From Candidatus Peribacter sp. UBA2144 (lineage in GTDB: Bacteria; Patescibacteriota; Gracilibacteria; Peribacterales; Peribacteraceae), in contig DCXE01000030.1 in NCBI GenBank assembly GCA_002328295.1, positions 1-10,531 of the forward strand: a stretch of 10,531 nt of DNA. The letters are read 5' to 3'. The translations under genes and the position numbers were made by a program. Of the stretch, positions 1-5,671 are shown piece by piece (the first letter of the stretch is position 1; each line of letters begins with the position of its first letter). The notes below the pieces were generated by a model. It was not told the origin of the DNA and did not search any database. It saw only the letters and a list, made by a program, of their open reading frames with translations.

Positions 1-6
1 ATAACC

Positions 7-297
7 ATGGTTTCTCAAACTATTGTTGCGTTCGCCATTGCACAGTTTGGAGGTTTGCAAACAAGTGGAGATCCAATTTTTGCTTTCATGGGGTTGGCAG
101 TTAGAGCTATGACCGGAACTTTTAATGCGGTCTTCGTAATCATGATGATATTTGGTGGATTCAAGATGGCGTTTGCACGTGGAAATGCAGATGAATTTAG
201 TAAAGCTCGCGGAATTCTTATTTGGGCTTGTGTCGGCGCGATTTGTGTAAATGTTGCCCGCGCTTTGGTTAATGCTGTAATGAACCTACCTATCTAA
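7..297 (+). CDS. VirB2/TrbC-like pilin-type small membrane protein
   Basis: A 96-residue, very hydrophobic protein with two predicted membrane helices (about residues 36-55 and 68-90) joined by a short charged loop, FARGNADEFSKAR. This helix, Gly-Gly, basic/acidic loop, 'KAR.ILIWA..G' helix layout is typical of the VirB2/TrbC pilin family, whose members sit in the inner membrane and polymerise into a type IV secretion/conjugation pilus. The N-terminal part (residues 1-35) is mildly hydrophobic and could be a leader that is removed. The ATG at 7 is the only start visible; there is no Shine-Dalgarno sequence in the six bases before it and the true upstream context lies outside the window. The stop is 2 nt before the next gene, so the two are surely co-transcribed and probably translationally coupled. 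The family call rests on topology and the loop motif, not on strong identity. Confidence 0.72.
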   Translation: MVSQTIVAFAIAQFGGLQTSGDPIFAFMGLAVRAMTGTFNAVFVIMMIFGGFKMAFARGNADEFSKARGILIWACVGAICVNVARALVNAVMNLPI

Positions 298-299
298 AT

Positions 300-665
300 A
301 TGATCAACTTAGTAACAATGTTCGGCTTAGGTATAGATAAGGTGTATGCCGCTTCCGGAGCTAGAGATGCTTTTAACAAGTACTGTTCAGTTCTTCATGG
401 AGGCTGTGGTTCTGGATCTATCGGTGGTAAGAAATTTTTGGCTTGGCTTGCGAATAATGTTGGTGACTTCTTTGGTTTTCTGGTCGCAGGTGGTGCTGTA
501 ATTGCGATTATTTATGGAGCTATTAGCATTGGTGCTTCTGGAGGAGATGACACAAGAAGAGAGAATGGAAAGAAGGCAATTATATATGCATTAATCGGAT
601 TGATATTGGCGATTGCTGCAGAGGCGATAATTAGTTTTATTAGTAATTTTGTTGGTAGTATATAA
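300..665 (+). CDS. Second VirB2/TrbC-like pilin-type membrane protein
   Basis: A 121-residue protein with the same plan as its upstream neighbour: two hydrophobic helices (about 56-79 and 91-116) separated by a charged Gly-rich loop, GASGGDDTRRENGKK, followed by 'AIIYALIGLILA'. The VirB2-like 'GKKAIIYALIGL' segment supports a pilin-type subunit or minor pilin. The N-terminus (residues 1-17, ending VYA) could be a short signal peptide cleaved before ASG, leaving an external segment with two cysteines (Cys29 and Cys36, pattern C-x6-C) that could form a disulfide; this is inference. The ATG follows the preceding stop by 2 nt and lacks a ribosome-binding site, consistent with coupling. The stop at 663-665 abuts a heptad repeat and terminator, so this ends the operon. 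It may be a paralogue of the first pilin after duplication. Confidence 0.72.
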   Translation: MINLVTMFGLGIDKVYAASGARDAFNKYCSVLHGGCGSGSIGGKKFLAWLANNVGDFFGFLVAGGAVIAIIYGAISIGASGGDDTRRENGKKAIIYALIGLILAIAAEAIISFISNFVGSI

Positions 666-700
666 ACAGTTAACAATTGACAATTAACAATTAACAATTG
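666..700 (+). repeat. Five tandem 7-bp repeats (heptads) after the pilin operon
   Basis: Directly after the pilin stop there are five consecutive 7-mers: ACAGTTA, ACAATTG, ACAATTA, ACAATTA, ACAATTG. They belong to the same degenerate family (about ACAATTR, equivalently RTTRACA) found after the PUR, SLH, fmt, nrnA and virB4 genes. Here the array leads straight into a terminator stem-loop. Confidence 0.85.
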
Positions 701-722
701 TTTCAAATTGAAACCCTTTTTT
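700..722 (+). terminator. Rho-independent terminator of the pilin operon
   Basis: GTTTCAAATTGAAAC at 700-714 folds into a 6-bp stem (GTTTCA/TGAAAC) with a 3-nt loop, then CC and a run of six T at 717-722. The stem is AT-rich, so strength is moderate, but position (35 nt after the stop, before metG) fits a terminator. Confidence 0.65.
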
Positions 723-745
723 GGTGGAACCTTTAGCTTGCAATC

Positions 746-751
746 GATAAT
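746..751 (+). promoter_or_regulatory. Possible -10 box for metG
   Basis: GATAAT (5 of 6 to TATAAT) lies 2 nt before the first metG ATG (754) and 8 nt before the second (760). There is no convincing -35; TTGGTG at 721-726 is 19 nt away. If used, transcription would begin close to the second ATG, favouring a leaderless mRNA starting at MPRQYITT. Confidence 0.35.
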
Positions 752-753
752 CT

Positions 754-2274
754 ATGTCTATGCCTAGACAATATATAACCACGGCTATTGACTACCCCAA
801 TGCAGCTCCGCATATGGGACATGTGCTGGAGAAGGTTTTGGCAGATGTGTGTGCCAGATGGTTCAGACTTCGTGGAGATGAAGTCAGATTCCAGATTGGA
901 ACGGATGAGCATGGAATAAAGGTCCAACGAACAGCAGAGAGTGAAGGGCTTACTGCCAAGAAGCTTGTAGATCGTAATGTCCCAATGTTTGAGGATCTAT
1001 ATCGGAAGCTGGGTATTTCATACGACAAATTCATCAGAACCTCTGATCAAAAAGAGCATTGGCCGACGGTGGTTGAGCTGTGGAAGAAGCTGGATTCAGC
1101 TGGGATGCTGGAGAAGAGAAGTTATACCGGAATGTATTGTTCGGGTTGTGAGAGGTTTATGACAAAAAAGGATCTGGATGATAAAGGTCAGTGTGAAAAC
1201 CATAAAAAGGCACCTGAAGAAGTTACAGAAGAAAACTATTTCTTCTTGATGAGCAAAGATTCAGAAAATCTGAAAAAACTTCTAACGAAAAATTGGGATA
1301 AAGAAGAGTATAGGATAGTTCCGCAGTTCAGAGAGAACGAAACCTTGTCACTGATCGATCAGGGTCTGGAAGATGTCTCATTCTCGCGTCCAAAATCGAG
1401 CCTAAGTTGGGGGATACCTGTTCCGGATGAAGAGGCCCAAACAATGTACGTATGGTGTGATGCTCTGACTAACTATATTTCAGGATTGGGATTGCTCACA
1501 GATCATGAAGAACGCGAATGGTGGGACGATGCAGAAATCACTCACGTTATTGGCAAAGATATTGCTCGTTTTCATGCTCTTATTTGGCCTTCGATGCTTA
1601 AACATGGGGGAGTTCGCACTCCTGATAAATTGTTGATCCATGGTTTTCTTACGAGTGAAGGAGAGAAGATGAGTAAGTCGACAGGAAACGTTGTAGTGCC
1701 GAATGATGTATTGGAAAAATTTGGAGGAGATCCGGATCCACTCAGATTTTATCTAAGTCATGAGGTTCCTGTTGGTCGTGATGGAGATTTTTCTTGGGAT
1801 CGAATCGAAAAGCTGTATGACTCGAAGCTTAGGAACGATCTTGGAAACCTCCTTAACAGAGTTTTGGTACTTCTAAAGAAAGAAGGAGGAGACTTAGGTG
1901 ATTTTGGGAGTGATCCTAAGCTACTTGGTGACAAATGGAAGAAATATCAAGAGTCTATGAATGCATTTAGGCTCGAAGACGGTGTAAGTTTAGCAGTTGA
2001 ACTTGCTACTGAATGCAATCAATTCATTGATAAGAATAAACCATGGGAACTTAAGGGTGATGAGAAGGTTAATCTGCTCACGCAACTTGCGGAAGCATTG
2101 CGTCACGTTGCTCTGATGCTTCTGCCGTTCACTCCTGGCACGTCAGAGCGAATACTAAAGCAGTTAGGCCTCAAGGCTCCAGAAACTCTCGAAGGTAAGA
2201 TTGATTGGGGAGCAGAAAAGAGTTGGAAGAAGGTAGGCGAGGCAGAGATTTTGTTTGAGCCACTGGAGGACTAA
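754..2274 (+). CDS. metG: Methionyl-tRNA synthetase
   Basis: Class I aminoacyl-tRNA synthetase (506 residues) that charges tRNA-Met with methionine using ATP in the cytoplasm. The Rossmann half carries the HIGH-type motif HMGH (residues 20-23) and GTDEHG (about 49-54). The class signature KMSKS is at residues 305-309, followed by TGN. Between them the connective peptide holds one zinc knuckle, Cys129-x2-Cys132 and Cys147-x2-His150, the single-knuckle arrangement known from Thermus-type MetRS. The C-terminal helical anticodon-binding domain (about 360-490) is present, but there is no EMAPII/Trbp111-like tRNA-binding extension, so this is the short form. Start: ATG 754 (MSMPRQYITT) or ATG 760 (MPRQYITT); neither has a Shine-Dalgarno sequence. 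It is preceded by the pilin terminator and is probably monocistronic. Its product feeds Fmt, encoded 2.4 kb away on the other strand. Confidence 0.97.
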   Translation: MSMPRQYITTAIDYPNAAPHMGHVLEKVLADVCARWFRLRGDEVRFQIGTDEHGIKVQRTAESEGLTAKKLVDRNVPMFEDLYRKLGISYDKFIRTSDQKEHWPTVVELWKKLDSAGMLEKRSYTGMYCSGCERFMTKKDLDDKGQCENHKKAPEEVTEENYFFLMSKDSENLKKLLTKNWDKEEYRIVPQFRENETLSLIDQGLEDVSFSRPKSSLSWGIPVPDEEAQTMYVWCDALTNYISGLGLLTDHEEREWWDDAEITHVIGKDIARFHALIWPSMLKHGGVRTPDKLLIHGFLTSEGEKMSKSTGNVVVPNDVLEKFGGDPDPLRFYLSHEVPVGRDGDFSWDRIEKLYDSKLRNDLGNLLNRVLVLLKKEGGDLGDFGSDPKLLGDKWKKYQESMNAFRLEDGVSLAVELATECNQFIDKNKPWELKGDEKVNLLTQLAEALRHVALMLLPFTPGTSERILKQLGLKAPETLEGKIDWGAEKSWKKVGEAEILFEPLED

Positions 2275-2302
2275 AATTGAGTGCTGTTCCGCTTGGGATA
2301 GG

Positions 2303-2405
2303 CCTGCCAGCCGTAGCCATGCGCCGCTGTGCTAGAAACGCCATCCTACGCGCTTCGCGGCTTCGGATGGCAGCCTTCGCTATGCGAAGGCTGGAACGTC
2401 TTTTT
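2303..2405 (+). repeat. REP-like cluster of GC-rich palindromes, probably also the metG terminator
   Basis: Two adjacent stem-loops: GCCATCC (2340-2346) pairs with GGATGGC (2365-2371), with an inner CGCG-CTT-CGCG hairpin; then CAGCCTTCGC (2371-2380) pairs perfectly over 10 bp with GCGAAGGCTG (2384-2393) around a TAT loop. CCAGCC at 2307-2312 can also pair with GGCTGG at 2389-2394, closing a cruciform-like outer stem. TTTTT follows at 2401-2405, seven nt beyond the stem, so termination of metG is possible but not ideal. A 13-bp stretch, CCTACGCGCTTCG (2345-2357), recurs inside the VirB4 tail at 7188-7200. Confidence 0.65.
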
Positions 2406-2445
2406 GGGCTTAGGGAAGCTAAAAAGTCGATTGTATAAATAGTTT

Positions 2446-2569
2446 TTACAGAAAATGCTATTGACGGGTGATTTTGAGAGATCACCATATATAACTGACT
2501 GTCCCGCCACCCTTAGCTTTCCCCACCCCTGGGGGGAGGGTGCGCCTCGAGCAATCTTTGAGGCTTTTT
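2446..2569 (+). ncRNA. Candidate small structured transcript or leader RNA (unidentified)
   Basis: TATAAA at 2434-2439 could be a -10 box (weak -35), placing a start near 2446. The predicted transcript has a perfect GGTGAT/ATCACC hairpin (2467-2486), a GC-rich stem 2508-2542 and a terminator (2544-2569), giving about 120 nt. It does not match SRP, tmRNA, RNase P or 6S landmarks that I can recognise. It could be a small RNA, a leader with attenuation ahead of the PUR gene, or just repeat remnants. Confidence 0.25.
2544..2569 (+). terminator. Rho-independent terminator in the metG-PUR gap
   Basis: GCCTCGA (2544-2550) pairs with TTGAGGC (2558-2564) over 7 bp, including one G-T pair, around a 7-nt loop, followed by five T at 2565-2569. 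It lies 123 nt upstream of the PUR gene start, so it ends either metG read-through or an unannotated short transcript. Confidence 0.65.
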
Positions 2570-2691
2570 ATCTTGATCTAAGATCATGGATTGTTAAACT
2601 CGAATCAGCTTCCAAAGAAAAATCATTCAGCAAGAGCTGAAAGGTAACTGAGTTGGGGAGCAGAGATTATTATTTCTTACCATATATTATT

Positions 2692-3009
2692 ATGTTTGAT
2701 CCTATGTCAGATCTTGCGGGAGGTGATGCTCCTGCAGAAGAGGGTGGTGATGCGGGTGCAGCACCAGCTTCGACAGCGCCAGCAGCCGGTGGCGGCAATG
2801 GAAACAGAAAGTTCGCGGATGAACTTCATTCCGTCACTATTCACGCAGCCCAGCGCACGTTTTACATCGACTTGAAGGAGTCCGGGAACGGAAAGTTCTT
2901 CAAAGTTTCCGAGAAATCACGCGGAGGACAAAAGACAACGATAATGTTCGATTCCGAGGACTTGGATAAGTTCATCGAAGCGTTTACAGAGATGAAAGGA
3001 CATCTATAA
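2692..3009 (+). CDS. PUR-domain (DUF3276-type) single-stranded nucleic-acid-binding protein
   Basis: A 105-residue protein. Residues 1-38 are a low-complexity Gly/Ala/Pro/Asp/Glu linker; residues about 39-105 (from RKFADELHS to MKGHL) form one PUR repeat with the family's features: a basic 'S..I.A..RTFYIDLKES..GKFFKVSEKSRGG' beta-sheet half and the closing 'F....FIEAF' helix. PUR proteins bind single-stranded DNA/RNA, usually as dimers made of two PUR repeats; bacterial versions (Borrelia BpuR, Bacteroidetes DUF3276) have one repeat per chain. A regulatory or RNA-chaperone role is known for the family but no specific target is visible here. I chose ATG 2692 (MFDPMSD) because the in-frame TTG at 2653 adds 13 residues not resembling the family; ATG 2704 is an alternative. 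No Shine-Dalgarno sequence. The gene is followed at once by a heptad-flanked terminator. Confidence 0.85.
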   Translation: MFDPMSDLAGGDAPAEEGGDAGAAPASTAPAAGGGNGNRKFADELHSVTIHAAQRTFYIDLKESGNGKFFKVSEKSRGGQKTTIMFDSEDLDKFIEAFTEMKGHL

Positions 3010-3032
3010 AATCAACAATTGACAGTTGACAC

Positions 3033-3056
3033 GCCCCCGCATACGCGGGGGCTTTT
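3033..3056 (+). terminator. Terminator of the PUR gene
   Basis: GCCCCCGC (3033-3040) pairs perfectly with GCGGGGGC (3045-3052) around an ATAC loop, followed by TTTT (3053-3056). It starts 24 nt after the stop and is inserted between heptads ...GTTGACAC and AACAATTGAC. Confidence 0.9.
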
Positions 3057-3091
3057 AACAATTGACTTCTAATAGTCAAATGTTAATTGTC

Positions 3092-3110
3092 AAAAGGGCG
3101 CGAAGCGCCC
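3092..3110 (-). terminator. Terminator of the SLH-domain gene
   Basis: On the minus strand GGGCGC-TTC-GCGCCC (3110 to 3096) forms a 6-bp GC stem followed by TTTT (3095-3092). It starts 14 nt after the SLH stop codon and is flanked on both sides by ACAATTAAC heptads. Confidence 0.87.
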
Positions 3111-3123
3111 GTGTTAATTGTCG

Positions 3124-4503
3124 TTAGAAGTCCATGGGGATAACGTATCCGTTTATCATCGGATTATTAACCATCAATAACAGAAGAATCTTCGAAGCCT
3201 CTGCTCGTGTCATGGGATTTGCAGGACGGAAAGTGCCATCGCCATATCCTTCGATTACATCTAATTCAATTGCATCTTTAACATACGGGAAAAACCAATC
3301 GTCTGGATTAATATCCGAAAATGGAAGAGGTGAATCATATTCTTCTGGTGGTTTAATGTTTGCGGAGAGTAGAAGAATTTTAAGCGCCTCTGCTCGGTTA
3401 ACATTATCATCAGGTCGGAAAGTATTATCTGGATATCCCTGAACAATCTTTTCCCGAACAGCTGTGTAGACAACTCGCCTTCGTTTTGAAATAACATCTT
3501 CTTCGTGAGGTCTTGATGTTGATGGAAGGTCAGAGAAATTAACAGATAATCTAGGCTGATCGCTTGCGAGTTTTATGCAGTTTCCAAGCATTGCGATCTT
3601 CAATAATTCAAAACGCGAAATGTGCTGATTAGGAATAAACTCTCTTTTCATGCCCTTGCCATAACCGTCCAAAATCCTCATATGTTCCGGCAAAACCTTC
3701 GTCATATGAAGGCGAACAACGTAGTCTTCTGACCAATGGCCGAGAGTATCTGTAAAGAGTGCTGTTGGTTTTGCAATTAACAGGCAGGCATTCTCTAAGG
3801 GGTTGGTACCTTTATCAATCTCCTCACCATCCACGATTCCATCATGATCAGAATCCGGATTATTTGGATCGGTGCCATAAAGAAATTCCCCAAGATTGTT
3901 AAGTCCGTCTCCGTCAGCATCCATCCCAGCATCAGAAGGAACTCCCTTATTTAATCCGTTAGCTTCTTCATACGCGTCAGGCATGCCGTCTTCGTCTGTA
4001 TCTTTCTGATACTTTGCGTCATCAGGAAATGCATCTTCTCCGTCAGGTACTTCATCACCGTCAGAATCGTCCTCGACAGGATCGGTTCCTTCAACAAATT
4101 CTTCCTCATTAGTCAGTCCATCTTCGTCTTCGTCTTCATCCCCGTCATCTGGATCTTCCGGATCTAACCCCTTTTCTTTTTCATACTCATCCGGCAATCC
4201 ATCTTTATCTGAATCTTTCCTGTACCTTGCATCAAGAGGGAAAGGATCGTCATAATCATTAATACTGTCTCCGTCGGTATCAGGATTGGCGGGATCGGTT
4301 CCAATTGCCGCCTCTTCTCCATTTGCGAGTCCGTCGTTATCCAAGTCATAGGTCATATCATCCTTTCTGTCGAAAGGATCTCTGCCGCCTTCACGTTCAG
4401 ATCCGTCAGCTTCTCCACCTCCGTCTGTATCTGCTTTCATCAAGTCGGTCTCGCCTTCATCCCATCGGCCGTTTCTGTTCTTGTCTTCAATGCGATCCAA
4501 CAA
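3124..4503 (-). CDS. Exported surface protein: TSP3-like Ca-binding stalk plus three SLH domains
   Basis: 459 residues from a TTG at 4503, but the open frame continues upstream and encodes a signal peptide (see next entry), so this TTG is probably not the real start. Residues 1-238 are a very acidic string of thrombospondin-type-3/EF-loop-like repeats (DxDxDG motifs: DLDNDGL, DTDGDS, DSDKDGLPD, DTDEDGMPD, DADGDGL, DSDHDGI), known to bind calcium in series. Residues about 249-310, 322-380 and 394-446 are three S-layer homology domains; the last two show the clear 'GYPDNTFRPDDNVNRAEA' and 'GYGDGTFRPANPMTRAEA' signatures, and the first is divergent. SLH trimers bind cell-wall polymers, so the protein is likely anchored at the envelope with a Ca-stiffened N-terminal stalk. 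It lies downstream of fmt on the same strand with a hairpin between them. Confidence 0.9.
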   Translation of the reverse strand: MLDRIEDKNRNGRWDEGETDLMKADTDGGGEADGSEREGGRDPFDRKDDMTYDLDNDGLANGEEAAIGTDPANPDTDGDSINDYDDPFPLDARYRKDSDKDGLPDEYEKEKGLDPEDPDDGDEDEDEDGLTNEEEFVEGTDPVEDDSDGDEVPDGEDAFPDDAKYQKDTDEDGMPDAYEEANGLNKGVPSDAGMDADGDGLNNLGEFLYGTDPNNPDSDHDGIVDGEEIDKGTNPLENACLLIAKPTALFTDTLGHWSEDYVVRLHMTKVLPEHMRILDGYGKGMKREFIPNQHISRFELLKIAMLGNCIKLASDQPRLSVNFSDLPSTSRPHEEDVISKRRRVVYTAVREKIVQGYPDNTFRPDDNVNRAEALKILLLSANIKPPEEYDSPLPFSDINPDDWFFPYVKDAIELDVIEGYGDGTFRPANPMTRAEASKILLLLMVNNPMINGYVIPMDF

Positions 4504-4605
4504 ACCGTCACCGTCCAGATCACCGGGAAGTGTGCTGTAAGCAGAGGCTGAACTCAGCGGAAGAATTAGTACTAGGCCAATAAGTGAAACGAATTGAAAG
4601 TTGAT
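4504..4605 (-). other. Signal-peptide-coding 5' extension of the SLH gene lacking a standard start codon
   Basis: Reading on from the TTG at 4503 in the same frame gives SLIGLVLILPLSSASA|YS then TLPGDLDGDGLLD: a hydrophobic core, an AxA-type cleavage site, and the beginning of the first DGDG calcium loop, which the TTG start would cut in half. The frame stays open to a TAG at 4630-4632, yet contains no ATG, GTG or TTG before 4503. The only candidates are non-canonical (ATC at 4603-4605, ATT at 4579-4581). No basic N-region is visible. The DNA at the 5' edge (4590-4620) is heptad-like repeat sequence. Confidence 0.7.
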
Positions 4606-4680
4606 AGTGGAAAATGGAAAATCGGCTATCTAATTATTAGAGTAGCCTAATGAGAATAATTTACCATTTTCAATTTTTTC
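4590..4680. repeat. Heptad-like inverted repeat between fmt and the SLH gene
   Basis: On the plus strand heptad-like units ATTGAAA, GTTGATA, GTGGAAA, ATGGAAA run from 4593 to 4620; on the other side of a central hairpin the inverse unit CCATTTTCAAT appears (4664-4674). GAAAATGG/CCATTTTC form an outer 8-bp pairing. The units differ from the ACAATTR type but keep the 7-bp period. The fmt stop codon (TGA in AATTGAAA) lies inside the repeat. Confidence 0.55.
4624..4647 (-). terminator. Stem-loop after fmt, possible weak terminator
   Basis: GGCTA-TCTAA-TTA-TTAGA-(G)-TAGCC forms a 10-bp stem with one bulged G and a 3-nt loop. On the minus strand it is followed by GATTTTCC, a broken T-tract, so it may attenuate rather than end fmt transcription into the SLH gene. 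Confidence 0.5.
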
Positions 4681-5530
4681 TTCCTCTCAACCAATCTTTT
4701 CCACTCATTTCCTTCTTTCCAGGAGGCTGGATCTTTACTACGTAGAGGATTGTATTTTTCGAGCATTGAATTGGTACCGAATTATCAGTTTCATTCAATG
4801 AAGTCTCTATTAGCTTTACTTCATTACCATCAACAAATGTCCTCACTCCCGGCCATGGAACAAGAGCCCTCACTTTTCTGTTAATTTCTTCTGCAGTCAT
4901 TGAGTTTATATCAATTTGGCCATCCTCTCGCGAGAGTTTTTTGCAGAAGGTTGCTTTAGATTCGTCTTGCGTGGATGGAGATAAAGGTTCCTTTAATGTT
5001 TTAATCAGTAATTCGACACCTTGCTTTTCACACTTTTTGTAAAGAGATTCGCATGTTTCATCTCTTTCTATTCGAATTCTAGTCTCACTCAGAATGTCGC
5101 CTGCATCAAGCTTCTCTGCCATTAGTTGCACACAGACTCCTGCTTCTTTATCGCCGGCCAAAATAGCATTTTGAACAGGAGCGGCTCCTCTCCATCTGGG
5201 CAAAAGTGAATAATGAACGTTTACAGCCGCTATTTCCATCTGATCCAGTATCGGTTTCTTAATGATTTGGCCATATGCAACTGTCACTAGAAAGTCAGCA
5301 GGTGGCAATTGTTCAGTATTAATATCGATGGGTTGTATTACATGGATCCCAAGCTCTTCAGATTTGGTCTTTATTGGCGTTGGTGCAATTAATTGTTTGC
5401 GTCCAATCGGCTTATCGGGTTGAGAAACAACTAATTCAACTGTAAAAGCAGAGTCAGAGCTTAATGCTTCAAGATAGGGGACTGCTATCAAGGGAGTGCC
5501 GAAAAAGATAATGCTAAATGGTTCAGGCAT
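4670..5530 (-). CDS. fmt: Methionyl-tRNA formyltransferase
   Basis: A 286-residue enzyme that transfers a formyl group from 10-formyl-THF to Met-tRNA(fMet), needed for bacterial translation initiation. The N-terminal formyltransferase fold shows FFGTP (residues 9-13), QPDKP.GR (37-44), AYGQII (85-90), the catalytic block NVHYSLLPRWRGAAP with Asn104 and His106, and Asp142 in LDAGD. The usual Pro after His (NIHPSLLP) is Tyr107 here. Residues about 205-286 are the C-terminal OB-like tRNA-binding domain, including the W-P-G segment VPWPGVRTF; it is slightly short (E. coli Fmt is 315 aa). The start ATG at 5530 is the only reasonable one and has no Shine-Dalgarno sequence; a TAGACT -10-like box ends 7 nt upstream. 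The stop is TGA, showing TGA is a real stop in this genome. The gene is divergent from nrnA. Confidence 0.96.
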   Translation of the reverse strand: MPEPFSIIFFGTPLIAVPYLEALSSDSAFTVELVVSQPDKPIGRKQLIAPTPIKTKSEELGIHVIQPIDINTEQLPPADFLVTVAYGQIIKKPILDQMEIAAVNVHYSLLPRWRGAAPVQNAILAGDKEAGVCVQLMAEKLDAGDILSETRIRIERDETCESLYKKCEKQGVELLIKTLKEPLSPSTQDESKATFCKKLSREDGQIDINSMTAEEINRKVRALVPWPGVRTFVDGNEVKLIETSLNETDNSVPIQCSKNTILYVVKIQPPGKKEMSGKDWLRGRKN

Positions 5531-5537
5531 TGAGAAT

Positions 5538-5543
5538 AGTCTA
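5538..5543 (-). promoter_or_regulatory. Possible -10 box for fmt
   Basis: Minus-strand TAGACT (4 of 6 to TATAAT) ends 7 nt before the fmt ATG. No convincing -35 at 16-18 nt. An alternative TATTCT at 5533-5538 is too close to the start. The placement would give a leaderless or near-leaderless mRNA. Confidence 0.3.
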
Positions 5544-5633
5544 CATTATTTTGCTAATTCAAGATCTGAATGTAATGCAAAATTATCCAATACTTATCAT
5601 AGAATTAAGCAGTTAATGTGCAACTCTATCAAA

Positions 5634-5662
5634 TTGAATAGATCGCATTAGGTAAATAGAAT
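5634..5662 (+). promoter_or_regulatory. Promoter for the DHH phosphoesterase gene
   Basis: TTGAAT (5634-5639) and TAGAAT (5657-5662) are separated by exactly 17 nt, a good sigma-70-type pair. The -10 ends 9 nt before the ATG at 5672, leaving almost no leader and no Shine-Dalgarno sequence. The 141-nt divergent gap it occupies contains no heptad repeats. Confidence 0.65.
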
Positions 5663-5671
5663 TTATCCCTT

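Larger units (their letters stand above)
2275..2691. other. 417-nt structured intergenic region between metG and the PUR gene
   Basis: No credible gene, tRNA or known RNA motif is seen. The first half (2300-2405) is a cluster of GC-rich palindromes. The second half holds a TATAAA box (2434-2439), a perfect 6-bp hairpin (GGTGAT/ATCACC, 2467-2486), a longer GC-rich stem (CACCCT at 2508-2513 with AGGGTG at 2537-2542, and an inner CCCC/GGGG stem), then a terminator at 2544-2569. The last 120 nt before the PUR start are AT-rich and carry no clear promoter. It is the largest non-coding gap in the window. Confidence 0.7.
3011..3123. repeat. Heptad-flanked double-terminator element between convergent PUR and SLH genes
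   Basis: The entire convergent gap is built from heptads (ATCAACA, ATTGACA, GTTGACA on the left; the inverse TGTTAAT/TGTCAAA type on the right) interrupted by two GC-rich hairpins, each followed by TTTT in the direction of the gene it ends. A third small stem, TTGACT/AGTCAA (3062-3079), lies in the middle. The gap reads nearly as an inverted repeat. The same architecture recurs at 6648-6795. Confidence 0.8.

Noticed and set aside
2281..2405. tRNA, SRP RNA or other known structured RNA
   Set aside because: No T-loop consensus, CCA end or SRP GGAAG tetraloop region; the stems are simple palindromes.
2455..2640. 61-codon open frame in the metG-PUR gap
   Set aside because: It runs straight through stem-loops and the terminator at 2544-2569, has no ribosome site and its translation resembles repeat-derived filler.
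2653..2691. TTG start giving a 118-residue PUR protein
   Set aside because: The extra residues are hydrophobic/aromatic and unlike the family's N-terminus; ATG 2692 gives a typical disordered linker followed by the PUR domain.
4670..4672. UGA recoding to glycine, as in some CPR lineages
   Set aside because: fmt ends normally at TGA and none of the recognised genes has an in-frame TGA, so the standard bacterial code fits.
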